Below, one piece after another: positions 1 to 11,146 of a stretch of DNA of 64,000 nt. The stretch covers positions 280,158-344,157 of the forward strand of contig MU623358.1 of NCBI GenBank assembly GCA_025201765.1, given 5' to 3'. Under the pieces are notes generated by a model. It saw nothing but the letters and a program-made list of their open reading frames with translations, made no database searches and was not told the DNA's origin. The position numbers and the translations under genes are program-made. Origin of the DNA: Daldinia sp. FL1419. Taxonomy: Eukaryota; Ascomycota; Sordariomycetes; Xylariales; Hypoxylaceae. Positions within the stretch are counted from its first letter, which is position 1, and each line of letters begins with the position of its first letter.

Positions 1-1
1 T

Positions 2-670
2 CTCATCGATGCGGCTGGAAGCGATCTCTCACGTTCCGTAGGGCCAGGCTTATTCCAAAATTACCTAGTCAACCCAGATGCCCCCTTCGCCGGCACAGCT
101 TTACATAGTTATTACATAGATTCTGACATTACACCTATCGGTAACGAATCGTTTGCGATACGGTTTTCGCAGATGCTTAACAGCTACTGGACGTCGTTCT
201 ATAACTTTAACCTTACATACGGGGGGCACCCGGAAAATCTTGCCTTCTCTACGGACTATTACACCGGCTACCCTATTTGGGGTCCTCTCGCAGATACCGC
301 AGGCGTCAATACACACATGGAGACGCATTTTTTCTATCACAGGGGATGGATGGCCGTGCTTGTTATCTCGGTCACGACCATGTTTCTCAGCGGTATCGTC
401 AAAGCTATCGTCGATTTAAGGATTTGGATCCCCGATTTACTCATGAACGTTTCGACTATGATTAGAGGGAATACGTCGAATTGCCCCAGCGTACCGTACG
501 GCGGAACCGCTTTGGACGACAGTGAAAGATCGCGACTTTTAAAAAATCTGAAGGTCAGATACGGCAATATCCGTCCCCAAGACGATAATCCAGGTGAGCT
601 GGGAATAGGTGAGCTCGCGGAGGGCGAAGGGAAAACCACTAGAGTTAGACTAGATGAAACATATTGGTAA
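2..670 (+). CDS. 3' part of a fungal integral-membrane protein, function unknown
   Basis: The reading frame is already open at base 2 and runs 222 codons to TAA, so the gene starts left of the window. The visible part has an extracytoplasmic-looking segment rich in Tyr, Trp and Asn. One clear membrane segment follows (WMAVLVISVTTMFLSGIVKA, about residues 117-136 of the visible part). The tail is hydrophilic and contains GELGIGELAEGEG. A large luminal domain, a late membrane helix and a cytosolic tail of this kind are familiar from uncharacterised Pezizomycotina membrane proteins. No catalytic motif is visible and I assign no function. I am confident that it is a gene end because the frame is long and protein-like. 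Confidence 0.75.
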   Translation, partial: LIDAAGSDLSRSVGPGLFQNYLVNPDAPFAGTALHSYYIDSDITPIGNESFAIRFSQMLNSYWTSFYNFNLTYGGHPENLAFSTDYYTGYPIWGPLADTAGVNTHMETHFFYHRGWMAVLVISVTTMFLSGIVKAIVDLRIWIPDLLMNVSTMIRGNTSNCPSVPYGGTALDDSERSRLLKNLKVRYGNIRPQDDNPGELGIGELAEGEGKTTRVRLDETYW

Positions 671-1367
671 CAGCTTCACCGAGGAAGGTAGCAGTAAAAT
701 GCAATTCAAGAAGTAAATAACAAATACTCGCCCAGATTCCAATCTAGTTTGATCCGAGGAATGGAAACGATGGAATGGTAAGCCGGCGTGACTTACCCAT
801 CATCCGGGTTCGCGATGAAGATTAGGCCACCTACATACCAGGCGCGGAATCACACGTGAAACGCCGAGCTTTTATGGCGACATCTCACCGCTCGAGTAGA
901 ACCAACGGTATCAAGCCGTTTGTTATCTCGAGCTTACCTACTTGATGCACATCCGCATGAACAGCAGCCAAGAAGTGCCGAGAGATGCAGCGATAATCGG
1001 ACTAACGGGGATTGTAAGACTGCATATGATAAATACGACATGGATGAGACGCCGAAAGGAGGCTCTTAAGCTCGCGAGTATCGTGTGCTTTCTATCCGTT
1101 CATCACTTATAGTACGTATCTTCAACCCATTTGCCAACCCCGCCGCCGCTCACTTGGATATATATACGGTCCACGGATAGGACCAGGGGAATAAGGAAGT
1201 ATAACTCGACTTTATATCTAATGACATTTCGGAAAATCGAGAACCTACACCAAACAAAGCCAAAATATTAGACTCCGCAACCGACATCGGATTTCCCCAA
1301 ATTGAATCCTTCCAACCACCACCGTAGATTTGAGAAACTGATCGTATACTACGTAAAACAGTTGTCA
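671..1367. other. Intergenic region upstream of the MFS gene
   Basis: No coding potential I would defend. It must contain the 3' flank of the membrane-protein gene and the promoter of the MFS gene at 1368. I see no repeat or RNA gene. Confidence 0.5.
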
Positions 1368-3151
1368 ATGGCCATAGATCTCAAAGACGAGGGCCAAACT
1401 GAAAAGCCAGATATAGGGCCCGACACAGAAGGCATATTTGCGTCAAATCAGGAGAATGTTGAGGTCAAGAATCAAGGTGAAAGCGTAACCTCGTCGCCAA
1501 TAGCTCTCGAAGAGGCGAAAGAGAATGGCCGACTAGCCAAGACAATAAGGATCTTGAATTGGATGCCAAAACGCTGCCGCTACGACCCCGAGAACCCGCC
1601 AAACTTCACCCTCGCTTTAAACGTCCTATTCGCTTTTGTACGTTATCGCCATGCTGCCATTCCATTCCATCCCATCCCGCCGGGCTAACATCTTTCAGAG
1701 CGGAACATTTACCGTCGCAAATCTTTACTATGCGCAACCCATCTTAAACGTCTTAGCCAGAGACTTTAACGTAAGCTACGAAAGAGCCTCCGACGTAGCG
1801 ACACTGTCGCAAGCAGGGTATGCTGTCGGCCTGCTTTTTCTATGCCCTTTGGCGGATATGGTTCCGCGACGACCGTTCATCCTCTTCCTCATATGGGTGA
1901 CCGCAACCATTGTGAGTATTCGACGATGGACGGCACTTTGCATACCTACCTCTTAATGTCTTAATGTTACTTACCTGAGATGACTCGCACAGTGGATCGG
2001 GTTATGTCTTACGAATAACTTCGACGTGTTCATTAGCCTCTCATTTCTATGCGGAGTTGGGTACGTGCCCATCACCTCACCACCTCACCACCACCTCACC
2101 ACCACCCCCCCCCCTCCCCAGCGGCATCCCTTATTTCGGCTGACAGATAGCTAGAACTGTTACCCCGCAACTAATGCTACCGCTCGTCGGCGACCTAGCG
2201 CCGGCTCATCGCCGTGCTAGCTCTCTATCCGTGGTTGTATCGGGGTTGGCACTCGGATTACTGATCGCGAGGGTCCTGTCGGGTATAGTAGCAAACTTCA
2301 CGTCGTGGAGGAATATCTACTGGCTAGCATTCGGTGCACAATATCTGACTTTGGCATTGCTCTATTTCTTCCTCCCCGACTATCCTGCTAAGAACAAAGG
2401 GCTCAACTACTTTAAGGTGCTTTGGGGAATGGCAGTCATGGTGGTCACGGAGCCTCTCCTCACTCAGGCGTGCATAATTGGCTTCTTGCTGAGCGCTGCT
2501 TTCACCTCCTTTTGGACTACATTGACTTTCCTCCTCGCGTCGCCGCCGTACGAGTATTCGTCCCTCGAAATCGGGTGCTTCGCCTTTATCGGGATCGTGG
2601 TTGTCGCATTGGCTCCGGTCTGGTCTCGCCTGATAACCGATCGCTTCATGTTCCTGTTTTCGGTCGTTCTCGGTCTCAGCTTCGAGTTTATCGGCATCGT
2701 GGTCTCGACTTTCATCGGAAGCTTCACCGTAGCGGGGCCTATTATCCACGCCATCATGATGGACTCGGGCGCAAACTTTACACATACTGCTAATCGTAGT
2801 AATATCTATAGCCTCGATCCCAAAGCAAGAAATCGCGTGAATACAGTGTACATGGTTTTCGCTTTTGGTGGACAAATTATGGGTACTGCTGTAGGAAATA
2901 GGCTGTACGCTCAAGGAGGTTGGGTTTGGAGTGGTGGTTCGAACATCGCTTTCATCGGCGTAGCTATCATCGTTGGTATAATCCGAGGCCCAAGGGAGAC
3001 CGGTTGGGTGGGATGGTCTAATGGTTGGAGTATAAGGAGAGATGACACTCCGAAAAGGGGTCCAGCGGGTTCCCCTGATACTGGCATCGAAGAGGCTTCG
3101 CCGCCACCAGAACAGCTAGCGGAGAATCGTGCAGGTGGAAACGCCGTATAG
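1368..3151 (+). CDS. Major facilitator superfamily transporter (drug/aromatic-exporter-like)
   Basis: Four exons give a protein of about 516 residues: 1368-1637, 1699-1911, 1993-2055 and 2147-3151. The first two introns (1638-1698, 1912-1992) have clean GT..AG ends in phase 0. The third is uncertain. A GTTGGG donor at 2056 with CAG at 2144-2146 keeps frame and gives a total divisible by three, whereas the better-looking GTACGT donor at 2061 does not join in frame. The first ~80 residues are hydrophilic. Membrane segments follow, with an MFS loop (PLADMVPRRPF) and the family-like stretch TVTPQLMLPLVGDLAPAHRR. These resemble bacterial YnfM-like and fungal DHA-type exporters. The tail is cytosolic. 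The esterase lies tail to tail, 84 bp away. Substrate unknown; MFS membership is secure. Confidence 0.85.
2061..2146 (+). repeat. CACCAC-rich low-complexity tract in intron 3 of the MFS gene
   Basis: The intron carries repeated CACCTCACCA units running into a C-only tract near 2103-2114. Such a tract is prone to length change and may explain why this splice junction is hard to place. Confidence 0.6.
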
Positions 3152-3235
3152 CTCCAGAAATTAAATCAAATCGCGTTGCTTTAATTCCGACCAAGTCATC
3201 GGTTTAAAGTGTCGATACTCATGCGAGCCCCTTCT

Positions 3236-5273
3236 TCACACCCTAATCCAAGGACTGAGATCCGCCCATAACTGACACCTTCGCCCTCGCCCATTCTCCC
3301 AAGAGCTCCCTTCGGCAATTGTGAAGTTCGTGGCCAACGGTGATACTTTGGTATCGTTACTGGGCAAATAGAGAGTGACGTTGAATTCGACACCGCCCAT
3401 AACAATTTCTGTCCTGGTTGGTATACCACCGGTCATATTCATATTAAGCATCCAGTTATGCCCTGGTTCTGCCTTCCACTCAGGCCACACCCCGAAGCCT
3501 GCCGCATCGATGTTCCCGTTTTTATCGGCATCGATCTGCGCTTGGCTAAGGGTCGGGTCTCCGTTTACTACGAAGTTACCCCATATTCTTTGAAAAGTCT
3601 CACGAAAGGCCTCGTTCATGCCGGTACCAGGATTATCCACTGGTTCGAGCAGCGGATATAGATCAAGACCATGCTGGCCTGGCGGGACCGAGAATTGATA
3701 ATGCCAAGACTGTCCACCTGGCTTCTTTGCGTACGCGTCAGAGAGCCAGTACGACGGGCAAGTAAACGATATCTCTGCGTATAGATTGTCTGCCGCCTGC
3801 TGCCAGCCGTACCCCCATCCCGAGTTTGTCGTCGAGTATGGCGGGTTCACGCCGTCTGGGTCGATTAATATATCAGTAGCGTTCTTAGGAACATGATAGA
3901 GCTTGAGGATATTGGTCATATTCACTTCGCTTAACAGCGGATATAAAGTTAAAACGAGCTGCTTGAAATCACTCTCACTCGTTATGTTTTGAGGAGTAAA
4001 GTCCGGGCCGTCATTCAAGTTACTCGCCGTCAAGATACGAAGACCATTCAACCTCCCTCCTTCTAGGAGCCGCTCGCTGGGCCGTTCTTGGATCAACGTT
4101 CCATCCGTGACAGGAAAAAAGGCCCATTGGCCGTGGGTCGCCGACGTGCTAACATAGTCGCTGGCGGTTTGAAGATCGACAGTGTCCGCTGAGACTAGAC
4201 ATTCAAAGATTGATTCGTTTCCTTTGGGCCCTGTTCCGAGACAGCCCGCACGATCCGCGAATCGATAATAGTATTCAGTTGGCGTAGTATCATCGTAATT
4301 CCTGGGATAGTAATTAGTGCCTAACAACCTACCTATTGTCTACGGGGGATGATACGGAAAATGCAACTTACCATTGCGAGGGCAGGAAAGGACTCGTAGC
4401 GATGATATTCTTGAATAAAGCTATATCATCAGCGCCCCCAAAAGCCATACCAAGGAGCATGGCGCTGCCTCCTCCAGCGGACTCTCCAGCAATGGTCACT
4501 TGTTCGGGATCCCCACCAAACAGGTGAATGTACTCTTGAACCCACTGCAATGAGAAATACATATCATGGATCCCTACGTTAAGCACGCCGGATCTAGCCA
4601 ACTCCGCCGACGAAAGGAACCCAAAAGCCCCCAGCCGGTACTGGATCGTCACTATGATATACGTGTTGTCGTTGGTATGGATCTGTGGTGACGGGTCATA
4701 CGCCCCGTTTGCTTGGCCATAGCCTCCGCCGTCTATCTACATTAGAAGGACCCTAGATATTAGTAGAAGCCACTTCTGACTTACGAATCCAAATCATCAC
4801 TGGTAGGCCCGTTTTATTCGCGGGTGCGAAGACATTCACGAAGAGGCAGTCTTCGGAGCCAGTTGCGTTTGGATTGTGAGGGCTATCATCTAATTTAGCT
4901 TCATATTCGTCTGGGCTCTCGAGCCTTCCTTGACGTACTTGGGCGCATTTTTCGATTGGGGACATTGTGAAGCATATTCAAATGCCGGGGTTATTCGAGT
5001 CCTATTTTGGTTCGGGGGTTGTGGTAGCTGCCATCTAAGATGCCCGATGGGAGGGGCAGCATATCGTATCCTAGAAGCTCGTGAGCTCGAGTATCCCGAA
5101 TATTCCAACGCTACATGAAAGAAATACCCTTTGTATACATTCACGCCGTATCTCTCATCATAATATCCTTGATATATTTCGTAGTCCAAGTCGACCACCG
5201 GCGCTAGAAGGCTTTGACTGACTCCCAAAGAAAAGAGCAACGCCGAAAGAGTTGACGATATTTTTAAAAACAT
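3236..5273 (-). CDS. Secreted type-B carboxylesterase/lipase with an apparent 1-nt frameshift
   Basis: Alpha/beta-hydrolase of the cholinesterase/lipase type, predicted to cleave carboxylic esters outside the cell. Exons in order are 5273-5128, 5070-4785, 4732-4372 and 4301-3236; introns are 57, 52 and 70 nt. Splicing restores three family motifs: YKG|IRYAAPPIGHLRW, WI|HGGGYG (oxyanion loop) and SPFLPSQW|NYDD. The N-terminus is a signal peptide. The nucleophile sits in GESAGGGS, the His candidate in PPGQHGLDL, and the acidic member is probably Asp in SNLNDG, where Glu is usual. Exon 2 changes frame near 4956-4960 in a run of five A (coding strand). The exons total 1859 nt, one short of a multiple of three, so exactly one base appears missing. 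The full protein would be about 619 aa. Recent loss of function and consensus error are both possible. Confidence 0.82.
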
Positions 5274-7346
5274 ATTTTTGAAAAGGATTTGCTGGTTCTA
5301 CAAATGATGTGTTGAGAATATTGGCCCTAGGGCATACCAGCGGCGAAAGTAAAAATAAAGAGGCCACGGAACCTACCTGCAGAGGCAAGGGGTTCTCCCC
5401 CTATACTACCAGTAGCGCGAGAGCAAATGATCAGACTCGTCACGCTCGCCTACGCAGACTAAGCTCCGGTTTCAACTTGATTAGCAAGTATACACAAGGT
5501 ATCACAGTCAAAGCTTCGGGCCCTTTAGCAGCGTAAGAATAAAAGCACTTCTCCGACTATTAGCCAAAGCATCTTCTAGCCGCATCATAATAATACTAAA
5601 ATAATCTCGTGATGGCGTAACGCACGCCTGCTGCTATGACTTTTTATATATAATTTGCGTCTTACTTATTCCTATTACGAGCTGCTAGGTAAAGCTATGG
5701 CTCTGGTGACTTTTTATTGTCTTACTCATTTCCAGGCTTCATTTTCTCCGTGCTTAGGTATTCTTTGTGCCCCAAATTCGGCCATAATTTATTACCTGGA
5801 TCGAAGCATAGTCTTGTTTTGTAGAAACATCTGCAATGGCCAAAACTCGACCGCCCTTGCAAGATTTGATGAATGAAGTGTGAGGCTCTAATTACATACG
5901 ACAGCGATGCCATTACGACGCCACCTATATCACATCAGGGATATTAGGCATCACCACCACACCAGTGTATAAACTAGCAACATGGGATGAAGGCTAAGTT
6001 AAAGCTAACCTAGTAGCTTCAATAGTCTATTAGGCACATATGTGGCTTTCGAAGCGAACGTTTATTTGTACAGGGCCGTAGGATTTGGATTCAACTAGAG
6101 TCATAGCGCCGGCTCTGAGTAAAACAGCATCTCGGAACTATGTCGAAGCTCGGAGTCATATCAGTATTTACTCACCTCGACGACTTCTTCCTCTTTATTA
6201 AACCCACCAACTAGTTAGATCTGCCGTCTGAATAACACGTTTCCGAAGCACGTATAATACCTATATATCCTTGCATACTAGAAGCCTAAAGTCCACTTGC
6301 ACCTTCGAGGAGGATATATCTCCCAGACGTGAAAAAGAACCCATCCGCTCTTACAATCAGGCGGCAAAAGAGAAGTAAGTTGAAGATTCTATAGTTATAG
6401 GTCTCGCGTACTCCTCTATACTTAGGCGCGTAAGAGATGCATGTCGACGTACAATTCCACCGCTCGGTCGCGAGAATAAGACAGGCATCGCAACTAGGCA
6501 GGTACTTATAAGCGACGCGTCTACCAAGGGTAGGTATGTTGCGTAGGGGCTGGGCTGGGCAGTGCAGCACATGCGACGACAGTGCATATATAATCTACCT
6601 CGAGGGCTGATATGATTTCAGTTCAACTCAAAGGTAGATCAGTGAGGTAGATCAATAAGCCACGTACCTCATAAGCCAATTGGCGGTTATAACTTACGAG
6701 ATTATTCATATTGAATTTCATATCCGCCGGTATTGGCCGAGCGAAAAAGATGATCAGGCACTTATCTAGGCCGAGGTTACATTCCAAGACTCGCCTGAGT
6801 GCCGTAACTAGGACCCGGACCTGATAAGCAATTGGGGTGACCTCCCTGCTCCCTGCTCCCTGCCTCCCTGCCTCCATGGCTGCATGGACATGACGATCTA
6901 CCCCGGACTCCACCCTCAAGCAGAGACGAGATAAGGAAAGTAGATAGGCTTCCTAGGAGTCAGCTTCCGCCAAGCAAGGTATTATCGCACGTAAAGAGCA
7001 TAGTTGCCTCTGTTTGGCTTTCTAGTAGTTATCCGATAGATTATCTTGGTTGGATCGAGAGTAGACAAAGGCCTCGTCGAATCACACGTATCGGTCCGGT
7101 CAGCATTTCCCTGGAGATAGGGGACTTTCGAATAGGAAGCAAGCCGTAAACGTCATCCGCATTCCATGCACGTCGGTATTCTTATCTACATTATCTCCTC
7201 CAAGATAAACATGTTGTCTACGCTACCGTGGGGTATACCGGGGTATTAGGACTCGCATCCATAGCCTATAGGCGCCTATATAATGTCTTACGACGTCCTC
7301 GAAAACCTAACGGCAAAGTTCGCAATACGTTGTAAATACATTATAG
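5274..7346. other. Gene-free stretch between esterase and Dal5-type permease
   Basis: About 2 kb without a supportable gene. Short open frames exist on both strands, but none has recognisable motifs or paired splice sites. It must hold the esterase promoter (right of 5273) and that of the permease at 7347. Confidence 0.5.
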
Positions 7347-9623
7347 ATGATGGCGCAAAAGCTAGAGATATCGATGCTCCCAGAAGTCGCAGACGCGAAC
7401 AACCCCCTGGAGATATCCAATATCTCGGAGAAGGACCCGGAGAAGGACCCGGAGAAGATAACCGACGATGCGGAGACAAGTGAGAAGAGCAGTGTAGCAG
7501 GTGGTGAGATTCGAGACGGCTCAGGTTCGACTCTACCTCGGTTTCGCCGACGATACTTGGATTAATTGCTTATCAACAAGCAGTTCCAGAATATACCGAC
7601 GAGCAGTATAAGAAGCTCAAGAGGAAGGCCGATAGATATTTGCTCCCACTAATGTGGCTTTGCTACGGCATCCAGCAGACTGACAAGACATCAATCGGAA
7701 CGCAAGCTACCTTTGGTCTCACAAAGGTATGGCCGTGACCTCACACCTATCTGATCAACTCCTCTGCTGACGCTGGTTCATATGCGATAGGATACCGGAC
7801 TTGTTGGACAGCAATATTCATGGCTCACGACGATATTTTATATCACTTACATGTGCTTCGAGTTCCCGTCCAACATCATCCTGCAGCGGTATCTTATGGG
7901 CCGAACCCTATCATGCTACATGATCTGTTGGGGTGTCGTAGTTCTGTGTATCGGGTTTACACAGAACTTCACGCAGATAGTCACCCTACGCGCGTTGCAG
8001 GGAGTGTTCGAGGTAAGTCCTACTCTACGAAGCCTTAGAACTTGAGTATGCAAGGGCACTTACAAGGCCCGTCGTTTATCAAGTGTTGCATCTCACCCGG
8101 CTTCATTCTCGTGGTCGGAAGCTGGTATACGACACGCGAGCACTCATCTCGGTCACTTGTCTTCCAAAGTGCCAATGCCGGCTTCGGTATCATTTCCAAT
8201 CTGATCCTCTATGGGATCGGATCGTTACAATACTCGCGAGGACCTGAGTTTCAAGCATGGCGATACATGTCTTATGTGAGTTCCTCGCAGAAAACTTATA
8301 TCTAGTACCTTTCACACGCTGATAACAACTTTGATGGCCCGCCGACGTAGTTCCTCGGAGGCATGACAATTCTCACCGGACTCCTGTGTTTGTTCTTACT
8401 CGGTACTCCATCCGAAGTTCGCTGGCTGAGCTCGGAAGAGAGGAAAATAGCCAACGCCCGCATCATGACGAACAATACAGGCCACGACCGGACTGGTATC
8501 AAGAGATGGAAGTGGAAGCAAGCACGCGAATGTCTCGTTGATCCTTGTGTGAGTCTTGAGAGAGAAGCCCAAGCGAAAAGTCACCAGCTACTAACGTAAG
8601 AGGCGATCGCATCGATAGTTTTGGTTAGCCGGAGCCAACGCGTTCTTGAGTTCCGTTCCTAACGGTGGAATAACCGCCTTTGGTTCCATCATCAACACCA
8701 ACGCCGGGTTCAGTCAGTCGCGTATCGGGTTTCGCTATTAAGAAAAGAAGCTAACGGCGAGTTAGCAAACCTACAAGTAATTCTCCTCGATATACCACGG
8801 AATCTCACGTCTGTAATATGGTTCATCATTATCGGTATCGTCACTAGTAGGAAGAATAATCTTCGCATGTGAGTCAGGCCGCGAATATAATCATAGCAGA
8901 GCATTGGAGATGCAGCTAACAGGAAGCCTTAGGTATTTCATGATAGTCTCCGTGATTCCTCCGGTGGCAGGATTCGTTATGATGGCGACACTCCCTAACG
9001 AACCTCATTACAAGTGGATTAAGTGGGCAGGGTAGGTCTTGTCTCACTCACCCCTATTAACAAACTTCCCTCCAAACTACCCAACCTAGCCACTAACAGA
9101 CTGGGCGCCAACTCCTAGATACTTCATCACCGTTCCGAGCGTGGTAGCACTATTCGTCGCTTGGACACTAATCCCCTCGAACGTTGCCGGTCGCACCAAG
9201 CGTACACTGACATCGTCATTTACCTTCGTCGGGTATTGCGTGGGTAACATGGTCGGATCGCAAATCTTCCTCGCGAAGGATGCTGTACGTCTCTCCCCTT
9301 CTCGCGATTCAGACCTAGCTAAATTATCCAAAGCCGCGATATATACCCGGAACCGCCGGCTGTGCGGTTTGCTTTGGACTCGAGTTCATCGTCATCGTAG
9401 CGTGGAGGGTTGTGCTAGTGATGCGGAATCGACGGCGCGAAAAGTGGCTGGTCAGACAAGGCATCAGCGAGGAAGAGAGAGTAGAAAGGGGTAAGCAACT
9501 CGGCGAGCAGGACTGTACAGATTTCGAGAATCCCTATGTAAGTTAACCCCTATTCCCGTTTCTCCTATCCCAAAGCCATTTCATCTAACGTCTCAACTCG
9601 TTCAGTTCCGCTACACAATGTAG
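7347..9623 (+). CDS. Dal5-type MFS permease (anion:cation symporter family)
   Basis: Rebuilt by hand as 11 exons: 7347-7503, 7584-7726, 7791-8012, 8084-8275, 8351-8548, 8619-8721, 8766-8868, 8933-9031, 9119-9284, 9334-9537 and 9606-9623. They total 1605 nt, or 534 aa, and every junction keeps frame. The first intron explains the stop after 7560. Family hallmarks in order are YGIQQTDKTSIGTQATFGL (first membrane region), DTGLVGQQYSWL, FEFPSNIILQR, LRALQGVFE|CCISPGF, PNGGITAFGSII and the terminal ENPY|FRYTM. Dal5-family proteins import organic anions such as allantoate, ureidosuccinate, nicotinate or dipeptides; which one applies here cannot be read from sequence. The cytosolic N-terminus has an EKDP repeat. 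Introns are 44-87 nt. ATGATG at 7347 leaves a one-residue start ambiguity. Confidence 0.88.
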
Positions 9624-10247
9624 AAGTGGAAAATTCCGGCAAGATACCCCCTAAGCTACATAGACACAAACACAGATGGGTACAAGCCAATGTATGTAAA
9701 TCCAACGTCGGGCTTTATCTTGATCCTCGAAAGCAAACTATAGATACCTAGCTGCCTAGATACATAGATAGACAGTAGTTTAGGGAGCACTATATAGATA
9801 TAATACGTAAAGATAAAACCATTGCTTGATTGCGTAAAAAATCCGCACCGAACGACGTACCAAACGCTTAAAAGGTCGTGGCCTAGACCATCTAACGGTT
9901 TGCCGACGCAAGGTAACACCTACAAGGAGCAATGAAGGCTAGATAAGTTGGCAGGACCATGAATGCAACTAGTCGGTAACTAGATCGTAGATCCATTCCA
10001 TCATGTCTAATTGAAACAAGATGTGTCATCTACTATGCTTCCTAAGTAGATGCGGCGACTGAAATGGCTAAGCCTTGCCTCCTGAGACAGTGTAGAAAGA
10101 AAAAAAACCGTAACACATAGAGGTATCTCGAGCGCTTCATCCAAAAATCCCGATCCCGATGTCTGACAAACGCCAATTTCCCGTATATACACCCACTTTC
10201 TATTTTTGAAGTACCAGATCGCGTTACACACAATCAGAATATGCTGT
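9624..10247. other. Tail-to-tail intergenic region, permease/GH16
   Basis: Holds the 3' flanks of two convergent genes. I see no RNA gene or notable repeat. Confidence 0.5.
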
Positions 10248-11146
10248 CTAAGACGAGTAGACAGCAACCCACTGAACTTCCATCATACTGCCGTAGCCGT
10301 CTTGAGTAGCCAAGTTGGGCAGACCGGGCCAGTCACCACCAACGGCAACGTTAAGGAGTATGTACCTAAAACGTATAATTAGTAGCTGCTTATTGTGCAT
10401 CCGTTATATTGCAGTACTCACAAAGGGCTATGGGCTAGGGAAGACCAAACAGGAGCGTCGTTAATATCAGCTCCAGAAAGAGTGTTATAGTTGTTGCCAT
10501 CCAAGTGCCATGTAATGGTCTGCGCTCGCCAGTCCTCGTTGGTGAGATCGATCGTGACACCCCAAGTGTGGAAACCATCAGCTGGCATGGGAGTTGTGCC
10601 GGCGCGTCCGATGGGTTCATTGCAAGGTCCACCAAGGGGACTACCACAGTGAACAGTACCATAGCCGGTAAGAATTCCGTTGACCTGTTCCATGATGTCT
10701 ATTTCTCCGGCAGCAGGCCACTGGGTACCGTGGCGCATAGCATCACCAAGAGCCCAGAAGGCAGGCCAGATACCTTGCTTGTTAGGATTGCTTCCTAACA
10801 GAATGCTTGACTGTATGCTGAAGACCTTGCCAGGCTTGGGAGTCCAGGAACCCTTGGTCTCGATACGTCCCGAGGTCCAAAGGCCAACGGGGGATTTTCG
10901 GGGAACGAATTGAATGGTACCACCACCGCTAATCTGAACGTTCTTGTTCGAGGTGGTGTATGTTTGGACTTCATTGTTGGTATTGATGGCATCCATGACG
11001 TTCCATGTATCACCGTTGGGAGGGGCTCCCGCTGATCCCTCGAAGGACTCGGAGAAGACAATGCTCATGCCCTGGATGTTCGGCGGGGCAATGGCGGCAA
11101 CTAGGCCGGGGACGAGGAAAGCGACGATGCTTTTCTGGAAGCGCAT
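10248..11146 (-). CDS. Secreted GH16 family endo-beta-glucanase
   Basis: Two exons (11146-10422 and 10365-10248) joined over a 56-nt GTGAGT..TAG intron give 280 aa. Residues 1-20 form a signal peptide ending in VAAIA. The GH16 active site EIDIME is present, with Glu nucleophile, Asp and Glu acid/base, inside the typical context WPAAGEIDIMEQVNG. The preceding GIWPAFWALGD and the final exon's NVAVGGDWPG are also typical GH16 strands. The product should hydrolyse beta-1,3 or mixed beta-1,3/1,4-glucan outside the cell, for nutrition or wall turnover. No carbohydrate-binding module or GPI signal is visible. Length fits single-domain fungal GH16 enzymes. Exact linkage specificity is not readable. 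Confidence 0.92.

Noticed and set aside
7347..7583. Apparent frameshift/stop near the start of the Dal5-type permease
   Set aside because: An 80-nt intron with GTGAGA at 7504 and GCAG ending 7583 joins both frames in phase, and total exon length is divisible by three.
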